From Anaerolineae bacterium (lineage in GTDB: Bacteria > Chloroflexota > Anaerolineae > J102): a stretch of 7,160 nt of DNA. The position numbers and the translations under genes are program-made. The stretch covers positions 1 through 7,160 of the forward strand of contig JALWDV010000732.1 in assembly GCA_027036755.1 (NCBI GenBank), read 5' to 3'. The notes under the pieces are model-generated. The model worked only from the letters and a program-made list of their open reading frames with translations, had not been told where the DNA came from and ran no database searches. The first letter of the stretch is position 1. Each line of letters opens with the position of its first letter. This document shows, in pieces, positions 1 through 5,897 of this stretch.

Positions 1-10
1 TGAGCATCTC

Positions 11-61
11 CCTCCCCCGAACACGAGCGCAGCGAGTATCGGGGGAGGGGCGGGGTGGGGG
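11..61. repeat. Inverted repeat with G-quadruplex-type G tract
   Basis: CCTCCCCCGA (11-20) is a perfect reverse complement of TCGGGGGAGG (39-48), enclosing an 18-base loop. The right arm runs into a G tract at 41-61 made of runs of 5, 4, 4 and 5 G separated by single bases (A, C, T). This is the pattern of a very stable parallel G-quadruplex on the + strand. The hairpin and the quadruplex use the same bases, so only one can form at a time. I see no gene here. It looks like an intergenic dispersed repeat, but no second copy is in the window. Confidence 0.7.
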
Positions 62-194
62 CAAAAGGGAGGCCGGGAAGAATGAAATCGCCTCCTTGCC
101 GCTTGCGGATTCTAAATTTGGAATTGCTGGACATGACAACGTATCAATTTAGTCGGTCATTCCGTTTGCCAAACGCTGTATGATGGACATCGAC
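62..194. other. Non-coding, AT-richer stretch, possible promoter region of hisC
   Basis: No convincing open frame or RNA gene is seen. Base composition is more AT-rich than the flanks, as expected for a region holding promoters of the + strand genes. A TATGAT hexamer at 179-184 could be a -10 box, but no good -35 hexamer sits 16-18 bases before it, so I do not call a promoter. Confidence 0.35.
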
Positions 195-292
195 AAAATA
201 ATCTGGTCATAGGCAGAGGGACGCTTCGCGTCCACCGCCAGCACCGGGAGATGAAGTCCCCCGGCTAGAAACAGCGTCCCTGCGGGGCTAGC
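195..292. repeat. Hairpin-rich dispersed repeat, copy A
   Basis: This stretch aligns along its whole length, in the same orientation, with 7035-7129 near the other end of the window. It contains three hairpins in a row: GGACG/CGTCC (219-223/229-233), CCGGGAGA/TCCCCCGG (244-251/257-264, one A-C mismatch) and CCC/GGG around 278-286. The identical core 'AGTCCCCCGGCTAGAAACAG' occurs in both copies. The first stem differs between copies by a compensatory pair (A-T here, G-C in copy B), so the fold seems to be kept. It is a non-coding interspersed repeat of unknown function. Confidence 0.8.
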
Positions 293-296
293 TCAA

Positions 297-355
297 AGGT
301 GCGACGCACTTGAAACAGTGGTAAGTGCGTCGCACCTGTAGGCGACTTCATCGCC
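297..355. repeat. GTGCGTCGCAC palindrome pair plus GGCGA hairpin
   Basis: AGGTGCGACGCACTT (297-311) and AAGTGCGTCGCACCT (323-337) are exact reverse complements around an 11-base loop, and each arm is itself nearly palindromic. A further hairpin follows directly, GGCGA-CTTCA-TCGCC (341-355). A related perfect palindrome, AGGTGCGTCGCACCT, is at 6900-6914, and a partial copy lies at 395-405. This may be a multi-copy hairpin repeat or a set of operator-like sites upstream of hisC; the sequence does not decide between them. Confidence 0.7.
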
Positions 356-393
356 GGCCGGGCGCAGCAAACGCCACTATGACCAATTTAAGA

Positions 394-420
394 CGCGTCG
401 CACTTGCGATGGACGACGCG
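394..420. repeat. Hairpin shortly upstream of hisC start
   Basis: CGCGTCG (394-400) pairs with CGACGCG (414-420) over a 13-base loop. The left arm overlaps a partial copy of the GTGCGTCGCAC repeat (395-405). It ends 28 bases before the chosen hisC ATG and would lie in the 5' leader of that mRNA if transcription starts upstream. A regulatory role is speculation. Confidence 0.45.
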
Positions 421-448
421 CCTGCCTCCCGCCGACCACACCAATCCC

Positions 449-1549
449 ATGCCCGACGACCTGCTCACCCGTCTCATCCGGCCCGACATCGCCCGGATGG
501 CCCCCTACACGCCCGTCAAGCCCTTCGAGGCCCTGAGCCGCGAGATGGGCCGCGATCCCGCCGACATCATCAAGCTGGACGCCAACGAGAACCCTTACGG
601 CCCGTCGCCCAGGGTCATCGAGGCGCTGCAGAGCTATCCCTGGTATCACATCTATCCCGATCCGCAGCAGACCGAGCTGCGCGCGGCCCTGGCCGAATAC
701 GCGGGCGTTCCGGCCGAATACATCTTGCCCGGACACGGCGCGGATGAGCTCATCGATTATCTCTGCCGGGTGCTGTTGCAGCCGGGCGACGTGGTGATCA
801 ACTGCCCACCCACCTTTGGCATGTACGATTTCGACGCCCGCCTCAGCCTGGGCCAGGTCATCGACGCGCCGCGACGGGATGATTTCAGCCTGGATGTGGC
901 GGGCATCGAGGCCGCGGTGGCGCAGAGCCAAGGCCGGGCCAGGATATTGTTCCTCACATCCCCCAACAACCCCGATGGCGGGCTCATCTCGCGGCAAGAC
1001 CTGGAGCGCTTGCTGGCGCTGCCCTTGCTGGTGGTGGTGGATGAGGCGTACATCGAATTCGCGGACGCCCCATCTGCTGCCTCGCTCGTCCCCCAGACGC
1101 CCAATCTGGCGGTGTTGCGCACCTTCTCGAAATGGGCGGGCCTGGCAGGCCTGCGCCTGGGCTACGGCGTCTTCCCCCTGGCCCTGATGGAGGCCCTGTG
1201 GAAGTTCAAGCAGCCCTACAATGTGAATGTGGCGGCCACGGTCGCGGGCCTGGCCAGCCTGCAGGATTTGCCCACGCTGCGGGCCCGCATCCAGCTCATC
1301 AAAGAGGAGCGGGAGCGGCTCTACCGCATCCTGCAGGAGATCCCCCACCTCCATCCCCTGCCCAGCCAGGCGAATTTCGTGCTGAGCCGGGTGGAAGGCC
1401 GCTCCGCAAGGAAACTGCACCGACGGCTTTTCGAAGAAGGCGCGCTCATCCGCTATTACGACAAGCCAGGACTGAGGGATTTCATCCGCATCAGCGCGGG
1501 GCGGCCCGAACAAACCGAACGTCTGACAACTCTCTTGAGGCGATTATGA
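449..1549 (+). CDS. hisC: Histidinol-phosphate aminotransferase
   Basis: This is a PLP-dependent class I/II aminotransferase that converts imidazole-acetol phosphate and glutamate to histidinol phosphate in the cytosolic histidine pathway. The 366-residue product has the family's usual length. Visible motifs are the N-terminal [30 protein letters not shown] (residues 43-55), SPNNP (171-175), [10 protein letters not shown] (196-205), the Schiff-base lysine K228 in [16 protein letters not shown], and RISAG near the C-terminus with the substrate-phosphate arginine (about R347). The ATG at 449 was chosen because the family alignment begins just after it. A longer version from a TTG at 404 would start inside a repeat and add an unrelated 15 residues. 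No clear Shine-Dalgarno precedes 449. The stop overlaps the next gene's start by four bases. hisB and hisH follow downstream. Confidence 0.95.
   Translation: MPDDLLTRLIRPDIARMAPYTPVKPFEALSREMGRDPADIIKLDANENPYGPSPRVIEALQSYPWYHIYPDPQQTELRAALAEYAGVPAEYILPGHGADELIDYLCRVLLQPGDVVINCPPTFGMYDFDARLSLGQVIDAPRRDDFSLDVAGIEAAVAQSQGRARILFLTSPNNPDGGLISRQDLERLLALPLLVVVDEAYIEFADAPSAASLVPQTPNLAVLRTFSKWAGLAGLRLGYGVFPLALMEALWKFKQPYNVNVAATVAGLASLQDLPTLRARIQLIKEERERLYRILQEIPHLHPLPSQANFVLSRVEGRSARKLHRRLFEEGALIRYYDKPGLRDFIRISAGRPEQTERLTTLLRRL
1537..1540 (+). promoter_or_regulatory. Ribosome binding site of the deacetylase gene
   Basis: GAGG sits inside the last codons of hisC, five bases before the ATG at 1546. It supports that start over the in-frame ATG at 1555. 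Together with the ATGA stop/start overlap, it suggests that translation is coupled to hisC. Confidence 0.6.
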
Positions 1550-2721
1550 CAGCAATGGCGAGGTTGCGCAAAGCCGTTTTGTGGTGCTCCTTCATCATCA
1601 TGCTGGCGGGCGCACTGGCTGCATGCGGCAGGGATGATGGCGCAGCGGTGCAACGCACGCCCGTGGTCATCCACCTGGAAGCCAGTCCCGGGCCACAGGC
1701 CACAATCGCCCCGGCCGCCAGCCCGCAAGAGACCGCCCCACCGCTCGCGACCGCCACAGCCACCGCCACGCCCCAGCCCCGAGCGACCATTGATCCCAAC
1801 ATCACGCCCGAGCCGCCGCCCCTCTTCCAGAGCAAAGCCGTTTTGCGCGTGGCCAAGCCAGTGACCTACATCGACGATACATGCGAATACCTGCGGATGC
1901 GCTGGGATCCAGACAACGCCGCGCCGGGAACCATTATCGTGCCGGTGATGTACCATCGGGTGAAACACGCCAAGGGCGAACGGGGCGTGGATCGGACCTA
2001 TTTCAAACAAACCATGCGCGAAGCGCATCGCCTGGGCTTTCAGACCATCACCGCGCAGCAGGCCGTCGATTTCTTGTATCACAACGCCAAAATCCCGCCC
2101 CGCTCGCTGATGCTCTTCGTGGACGACCGCCGCGTGCCGGTGATCCAGGAAGATTTCATGCCCTTCCTCAAAAAATACGACTGGACGGTCATCTCATCCT
2201 GGATCATCAGCAACACGGATAACATTCCGGGCCTGTGGGAGCGCATCGAGGCCCTTTACGCCACAGGCCGCGTGGATGTGCAATGCCACAGCCTGCGCCA
2301 TGTTTACATCCTGCCCGGCACGCCCAAAAAGACCATCCGCGAGGAGATTTACGGGCCCATCCCCTACTTCGAGGAGCATTTCGGCTATCGCCCCATCGCC
2401 TACATCTGGCCCGGCGGCAACTACACCCGCTACGCGGTGCGCACCGCGCGTCAGGCGGGCTTCAAGATCGGCTTCACCATCTATCCCAACGGCCCGGTCA
2501 TGTTCAACTGGGTTCCCCTGCAAGAGGCGGATAGAAGCATCGGCGATCCGCTGCTGACGCTTCCCCGCTATCACGCCAACGCGATCAAGGAGCAACTCCC
2601 CATCGCCGCCGAGATGGGGGAGCAGGCCCGCCAACAGGCCCTCGACCATTACCCGCAAGAGGCGGCCTGGTATCGATTGCACTGCGGCGGCCAGCTTCCG
2701 CCTCCCTCCTTCGGGCAATGA
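1546..2721 (+). CDS. Polysaccharide deacetylase (CE4/NodB) lipoprotein
   Basis: The 391-residue product looks like an exported metal-dependent carbohydrate deacetylase. A short basic start, a hydrophobic segment (10-26) and a lipobox ending LAAC put the lipidated cysteine at position 27. A Pro/Thr/Ala-rich linker (about 36-93) then carries the domain away from the membrane. NodB-type marks are VMYHRV (134-139), LFVDD (190-194, replacing TFDDG, with D193/D194 as presumed base and metal ligand), HSLRH (248-252, the H-x3-H metal pair), [12 protein letters not shown] (282-293) and a late histidine in LPRYH (343). The substrate cannot be read from sequence; peptidoglycan or an extracellular polysaccharide are the usual options. 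The glycine after the DD pair is replaced by arginine, so activity is likely but not certain. Its ATG overlaps the hisC stop, an odd partnership with no obvious pathway link. Confidence 0.85.
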   Translation: MTAMARLRKAVLWCSFIIMLAGALAACGRDDGAAVQRTPVVIHLEASPGPQATIAPAASPQETAPPLATATATATPQPRATIDPNITPEPPPLFQSKAVLRVAKPVTYIDDTCEYLRMRWDPDNAAPGTIIVPVMYHRVKHAKGERGVDRTYFKQTMREAHRLGFQTITAQQAVDFLYHNAKIPPRSLMLFVDDRRVPVIQEDFMPFLKKYDWTVISSWIISNTDNIPGLWERIEALYATGRVDVQCHSLRHVYILPGTPKKTIREEIYGPIPYFEEHFGYRPIAYIWPGGNYTRYAVRTARQAGFKIGFTIYPNGPVMFNWVPLQEADRSIGDPLLTLPRYHANAIKEQLPIAAEMGEQARQQALDHYPQEAAWYRLHCGGQLPPPSFGQ

Positions 2722-2733
2722 AAATCCCTTGTA

Positions 2734-2817
2734 ACGTCATTCCGACGACCGCGGGGAGGAGGAATCTCCGCGATTGCAGGGGGATTTCTCGGTCGCTGCG
2801 CTCCCTCGAAATGACGT
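2734..2817. repeat. Short element with CGTCATT terminal inverted repeats
   Basis: The ends ACGTCATTCCGA (2734-2745) and TCGAAATGACGT (2806-2817) are inverted repeats matching at 11 of 12 positions, framing an 84-bp non-coding unit. The first 35 bases recur in opposite orientation at 6917-6951 with two differences. The size and structure resemble a MITE or REP-type palindromic unit. No transposase is encoded. It lies 12 bases after the deacetylase stop and could act as a transcript-end hairpin, but there is no T tract. Confidence 0.75.
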
Positions 2818-2828
2818 AAGAGAGCCGT

Positions 2829-2883
2829 AATGCGTGATGCGTGATGCGTAACGACCTCACGCAGCACGAGTTACGCATCACGC
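2829..2883. repeat. Tandem TGCGTGA units forming a 14-bp hairpin
   Basis: Short tandem copies of ATGCGTG (from about 2830) end in GCGTGATGCGTAAC (2839-2852). That segment is an exact reverse complement of GTTACGCATCACGC (2870-2883), with a 17-base loop. It is non-coding and lies between the CGTCATT element and hisB. A long perfect stem made of degenerate heptamers is typical of simple intergenic repeats. No T tract follows, so it is not called a terminator. Confidence 0.65.
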
Positions 2884-2958
2884 CGGTTGCAGACTCACCC
2901 GATGTTGGATTTGTCAACCTTCAGCAATCAGCGATTACGCTATTTTCAAAGCAAACTT

Positions 2959-3540
2959 ATGATCACCATTACCCGCAAAACCAACGAAACGGACATCAAA
3001 CTTTCTCTGAACCTGAACGGCTCCGGCCGGGCGCAAATCGATACGGGCATCGGATTCTTCGATCACATGCTCACCCTGTTTGCACACCACGGGCTGTTCG
3101 ATCTCAGCGTCGAGGCCCGGGGCGATCTGCACGTCGACGAGCATCACACCGTGGAGGATGTGGGCATCTGCCTGGGCAAGGCCATCGCCCGGAGCCTGGG
3201 CGATCATTCGGGCATCGTGCGCACGGCCCACAGCTACACGCCCATGGATGAAGCCCTGGCTTTCGTCGCCATCGATCTGGGCGGACGGCCCTATTGCGTC
3301 TTCCGGGCCGACTGGCATACGCCCCGCATCGGCGGCCTGGGCACGGACCTCATCGGCCACTTCTTCGAGAGCGTGGCGATTCATGCGGGCATGAATCTGC
3401 ACGCCCGGGTCGAATATGGCCGCAACGATCATCATCAATGCGAAGCCCTGTTCAAGGCCTTTGGCCGGGCGCTGGACGCGGCCTCCCGGCCCGATCCCCG
3501 CCGCTCGGGCGTGCCATCCACCAAAGGAATGTTGATTTGA
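2959..3540 (+). CDS. hisB: Imidazoleglycerol-phosphate dehydratase
   Basis: This monofunctional IGP dehydratase makes imidazole-acetol phosphate, the substrate of HisC, using two manganese ions held by histidine clusters. The 193-residue length is typical of the stand-alone enzyme. The family signatures are all present: [13 protein letters not shown] (33-45), [14 protein letters not shown] (60-73), HFFES (134-138), [17 protein letters not shown] (156-172) and the C-terminal PSTKGML (186-192). The ATG at 2959 gives the standard N-terminus ([12 protein letters not shown]). An in-frame ATG at 2902 and a TTG at 2887 would add 19-24 residues from repeat-adjacent DNA and are unlikely. No Shine-Dalgarno is visible; the 30 bases upstream are AT-rich with a TATTTT at 2941-2946. 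hisC lies upstream beyond the deacetylase, and hisH follows after a repeat-filled gap of 305 bp. Confidence 0.96.
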   Translation: MITITRKTNETDIKLSLNLNGSGRAQIDTGIGFFDHMLTLFAHHGLFDLSVEARGDLHVDEHHTVEDVGICLGKAIARSLGDHSGIVRTAHSYTPMDEALAFVAIDLGGRPYCVFRADWHTPRIGGLGTDLIGHFFESVAIHAGMNLHARVEYGRNDHHQCEALFKAFGRALDAASRPDPRRSGVPSTKGMLI

Positions 3541-3560
3541 CGGGCAAGGGGCCTTTCAAT

Positions 3561-3784
3561 GATTAATGAGTAATGATGGCTCCACTGCAAAAAGGTCATT
3601 TCACCACAGAGACACGGAGGACACGGAGAAAATAGTGGTAGTTCACAGAGAAATTCCTCTCCAAATCTCACCTTTTTCTTCCTCCGTGCACTCTGTGCCT
3701 CCGTGTTGAAGGTTTTTTCAGTGCAGCCAATGATTAAAGTGAAGACCACGCCGTTCCCCCGCCCTTGATCATTGTTCATTAATC
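3561..3784. repeat. Repeat-filled hisB-hisH gap with terminal inverted repeats
   Basis: GATTAATGAGTAATGAT (3561-3577) and ATCATTGTTCATTAATC (3768-3784) are inverted repeats matching at 15 of 17 positions. Inside is a second inverted pair of 'CACGGAG' blocks: ACACGGAGG (3612-3620) against CCTCCGTGT (3698-3706), each flanked by CACAGAG/CTCTGTG copies. A T6 run (3713-3718) follows the right block. CAATGATTAA occurs at both 3558 and 3728. I see no gene. The CACAGAGACACGGAG block resembles widely dispersed bacterial intergenic repeats. The arrangement looks like a non-autonomous inserted element or nested repeats, but no target duplication is certain. Confidence 0.65.
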
Positions 3785-3789
3785 TTTTC

Positions 3790-3824
3790 TTTGTCCCCTG
3801 GCGTCTTTGCGACTTTGCGTGAGA
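3790..3824 (+). repeat. CTTTGCG repeat upstream of hisH
   Basis: This stretch contains three degenerate 'TCTTTGCG'-like units and ends CTTTGCGTGAGA. A second copy lies on the - strand at 6890-6859, ahead of the translin gene and in the same orientation relative to it. The copy ends 21 bases before the hisH ATG, so the hisH leader is largely repeat-derived. Confidence 0.65.
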
Positions 3825-3845
3825 CGAATCTTTTCAGCAGAACCA

Positions 3846-4472
3846 ATGATAGCAATTCTCGACTACAAAATCGGCAACGTGCGCAGCGTTGAAAAAGCCG
3901 TGGAACGGGCCATTCGCGAAGCGAAGATGACCCAAAGCGTGACCCTGACCGCGGATCAGGATCAAATCCTCAGCGCCGACGGGGTGATCCTGCCCGGCGT
4001 GGGCGCGTTTGGCGCGTGCATCACCAATCTCAGCACCGCGGGCCTCACGCCCATCGTGCAGCGGGTGGTGGCGGATGACATCCCGCTGCTGGGCATCTGC
4101 GTGGGCATGCAAATGCTGTTCGAAGTCAGCGAAGAGATGGGGCAATGGCGCGGGCTGGGCCTGCTGCCGGGCCGGGTGCGCAAATTCCCCGATTCCTTGC
4201 GCATTCCGCAAATCGGCTGGAACCAGCTTCACATCCAGCGGCCCGATCCCCTGCTGGCGGGCGTGAAGGATGGCGCTTACGCCTACTTCGTCCATTCTTA
4301 CTACTGCGATCCCACCAACCCGGACGATGTGCTGACCCTCACCGACTACGGATTTCGATACGCGTCTATGGTGCGCCGCGGCAACATCTGGGGGGCGCAA
4401 TTCCATCCCGAAAAGAGTCAGCAGGTGGGAATTCAGATTCTCAAGAACTTTCTGAACGTTGCGTCGGGATAA
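3846..4472 (+). CDS. hisH: Imidazole glycerol phosphate synthase, glutaminase subunit
   Basis: This is a class I glutamine amidotransferase subunit that supplies ammonia to HisF to form IGP and AICAR from PRFAR. The 208-residue product starts with the typical MIAILDYKIGNVRSVEKA. The oxyanion-strand motif is PGVGAF (50-55). The nucleophile C85 lies in LGICVGMQMLFE, and the H187/E189 pair lies in GAQFHPEKS, so the catalytic triad is complete. FVHSYY (148-153) is also characteristic. The ATG at 3846 was chosen because the family starts there; a TTG at 3807 would start within a repeat. No Shine-Dalgarno is apparent. Its obligate partner hisF is not in the window, and the gene stops only 10 bp from the convergent methyltransferase gene. 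Activity therefore depends on hisF elsewhere in the genome. Confidence 0.96.
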   Translation: MIAILDYKIGNVRSVEKAVERAIREAKMTQSVTLTADQDQILSADGVILPGVGAFGACITNLSTAGLTPIVQRVVADDIPLLGICVGMQMLFEVSEEMGQWRGLGLLPGRVRKFPDSLRIPQIGWNQLHIQRPDPLLAGVKDGAYAYFVHSYYCDPTNPDDVLTLTDYGFRYASMVRRGNIWGAQFHPEKSQQVGIQILKNFLNVASG

Positions 4473-4482
4473 GCCCGGCGCA

Positions 4483-5286
4483 TCACTTTCGGGCGACAAA
4501 CAGCGTCTCGCGCGGCATCAGGCCATAGCGATTGTCGGGAGCGCCGAACGCGGGGCCCGCCTCCCACCAGTCGAAAGACTCCACCGCAAAGCCCGCGGCC
4601 GCCAGCCGGGCCAGATAGTCGCGGCGGGCGTAGATGCGCACATGATCTTCCTGGCCAAAGACCCGGGCCCGCTCCTCGGGCGTGACGACGTCAGGGTCTT
4701 CCACCGACGTCTGGATTTTCTCGCTGACCGGAACCTGCAGGATGGCCCAGCCGCCGGGCGTCAACACCCGATGCAGCTCGCGCATGGCCCGCCCATCCTC
4801 CGGCACGTGCTCCAGCACATGATTGCAGATGATGGCGTCGAAACTGGCGTCAGGATACTGGATGTCGGTGATGTCCATCCGCACCATCACATTTTCATCG
4901 TATAAATCCGCGCTGAGATAATCCAACTGCGCCATCTGTTGCAACACCTTGCCCAATTGCGGCTCGGGGGCCACATGCAGCAGGCGGGCGGAACGGCGGA
5001 GCAAATCGGTGCGATGTTTTATGTAGAGCCAAACCAGGCGCTCCCGCTCGGTGGAGCCGCAGATGGGGCATGACGCCTGCTCCCGATAGCCGCCCCCGAT
5101 GATGTCGTAAGCTTTCAGAACCGGATGATCCAGCCCGCGCGGCCACAGGGTGTTGAGACGCGCTCCGCACAGCGGGCATTCGTAGCGATCTCCCCGGGTG
5201 CTGAGACGTACATACGCCCGAAAAATCCGGGCCTGCACGCCCGCCGGCGTCATGGTTTCGATCAAAGATTTGACGGCTTTCTTCAT
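4483..5286 (-). CDS. Zinc-ribbon class I SAM-dependent methyltransferase
   Basis: The 267-residue product has two CxxC knuckles, YECPLC (C37/C40) and SCPIC (C73/C76), separated by 32 residues and likely binding zinc, followed by a Methyltransf_11-type domain. That domain shows LLHVAPEPQLGKVL (102-115) in the place of motif I, D138 after the second strand, FDAIICNHVLEHVPED (149-164), LHRVLTPGGWAILQVP (171-186) and GQEDHVRIYARRDYLARL (211-228). The substrate is unknown. Motif I lacks the usual DxGxGxG glycines, which is seen in some members of this group. The ATG at 5286 follows a TGCTATAAT box by six bases and is preferred over an in-frame ATG at 5337 that overlaps the previous gene. The gene reads in the same direction as the nuclease genes, 47 bp after them, and converges on hisH. 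It may be co-transcribed with them or run from its own promoter. Confidence 0.85.
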   Translation of the reverse strand: MKKAVKSLIETMTPAGVQARIFRAYVRLSTRGDRYECPLCGARLNTLWPRGLDHPVLKAYDIIGGGYREQASCPICGSTERERLVWLYIKHRTDLLRRSARLLHVAPEPQLGKVLQQMAQLDYLSADLYDENVMVRMDITDIQYPDASFDAIICNHVLEHVPEDGRAMRELHRVLTPGGWAILQVPVSEKIQTSVEDPDVVTPEERARVFGQEDHVRIYARRDYLARLAAAGFAVESFDWWEAGPAFGAPDNRYGLMPRETLFVARK

Positions 5287-5292
5287 GGCGTG

Positions 5293-5301
5293 ATTATAGC
5301 A
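5293..5301 (-). promoter_or_regulatory. Extended -10 box, leaderless start of methyltransferase
   Basis: The - strand reads TGCTATAAT, a consensus -10 hexamer with the extended TG. It is followed by six bases (CACGCC) and the methyltransferase ATG. Transcription normally starts six to eight bases after the -10 box, so the mRNA would begin at or next to the A of the ATG. The -35 region (TCGCTG at 17-bp spacing) is poor, which extended -10 promoters tolerate. The box lies in the short gap after the nuclease stop. Confidence 0.55.
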
Positions 5302-5333
5302 AAGAGACGCAGCGCCAGCGATCCGCGGAGCGC

Positions 5334-5867
5334 TCACAAGGCCTCATCGCACACATCTCGATAGCCGCAAGCGCGGCAGCGTCTGGGATCATCGTGGCTG
5401 CGGGGGATGTCTCGGGCGTGCAGGGCCCGACGCATCTCATCCAGGATCGACAACACGCCGCGGCGCAGGTCATCGGTGTAATCCACGCGGATGGCGATGT
5501 CCGCGTATTTGAGAACGCCGTGACTGGGCCGCACGCCCAGCGCATCCTCCACCAGCAGACAATACGCAGCCAACTGCATCTTGTGGGAATCGTAGGGCTC
5601 TCGTCCGCGCAGGCTGGTGGATTTCACCTCCACCGGGATGACTTGCCGCCCTTGTCGCACCAGATAATCGGGCTTGCCCGCCAGACGATAGCGGTTGGAA
5701 AAGAGCGGGCGCTCGTTGCGACGCCAGTCGCCCGCATCGGTGTAAACGATCGCGCCCGGAGGCAGTCCCGCGGTCTTCCGCCGGCGACGGGAAATCGCCA
5801 GCAATCCCAGGCCCAAAAGCAGCAAAACCACAGCCAGCGCCAGAAAGATGGAACGATCAGCAGACAT
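5334..5867 (-). CDS. Membrane-anchored Cas4/RecB-like nuclease, catalytic part
   Basis: The 177-residue product starts with a transmembrane helix (about 7-25) followed by RRRRK, which places the rest in the cytoplasm. The core is a PD-(D/E)XK fold of the Cas4/Dna2 type: GKPDYLV (64-70, D67), IPVEVKS (77-83, E80 and K82), HKMQLAAYCLLVED (95-108, Q98) and a C-terminal RRCRACGYRDVC with C164, C167 and C173. Cas4 enzymes bind an iron-sulfur cluster with four cysteines, the first near the N-terminus. That one is missing here but present in the preceding gene. Nuclease activity on DNA is inferred from the family. The start is an ATG without a Shine-Dalgarno, 30 bp after the stop of the upstream half and in the same frame. 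No CRISPR locus is nearby, so a role in spacer acquisition is not supported. Confidence 0.8.
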   Translation of the reverse strand: MSADRSIFLALAVVLLLLGLGLLAISRRRRKTAGLPPGAIVYTDAGDWRRNERPLFSNRYRLAGKPDYLVRQGRQVIPVEVKSTSLRGREPYDSHKMQLAAYCLLVEDALGVRPSHGVLKYADIAIRVDYTDDLRRGVLSILDEMRRALHARDIPRSHDDPRRCRACGYRDVCDEAL

Positions 5868-5897
5868 GAGATAGCGAGGATAAGAGACGAGGGGCGA

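Noticed and set aside
404..448. TTG start for hisC
   Set aside because: It lies in a repeat/hairpin, and the added residues do not resemble the family N-terminus.
377..1513. Long - strand open frame (378 codons) opposite hisC
   Set aside because: The + strand product matches HisC across its whole length. The antisense frame has no family motifs and is a by-product of GC-rich codon use.
1132..1545. Upstream extension of the deacetylase frame
   Set aside because: It overlaps hisC in another frame. The Shine-Dalgarno, signal peptide and lipobox all fit the start at 1546.
2911..2946. Promoter for hisB (TTGTCA ... TATTTT)
   Set aside because: Spacing between the hexamers is 24 bases, too long. 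At proper spacing there is no good -10 box.
4473..4494. Bidirectional terminator between hisH and the methyltransferase
   Set aside because: GCCCG/CGGGC gives only a 5-bp stem with a 12-base loop and no T tract, and it overlaps the methyltransferase C-terminus.
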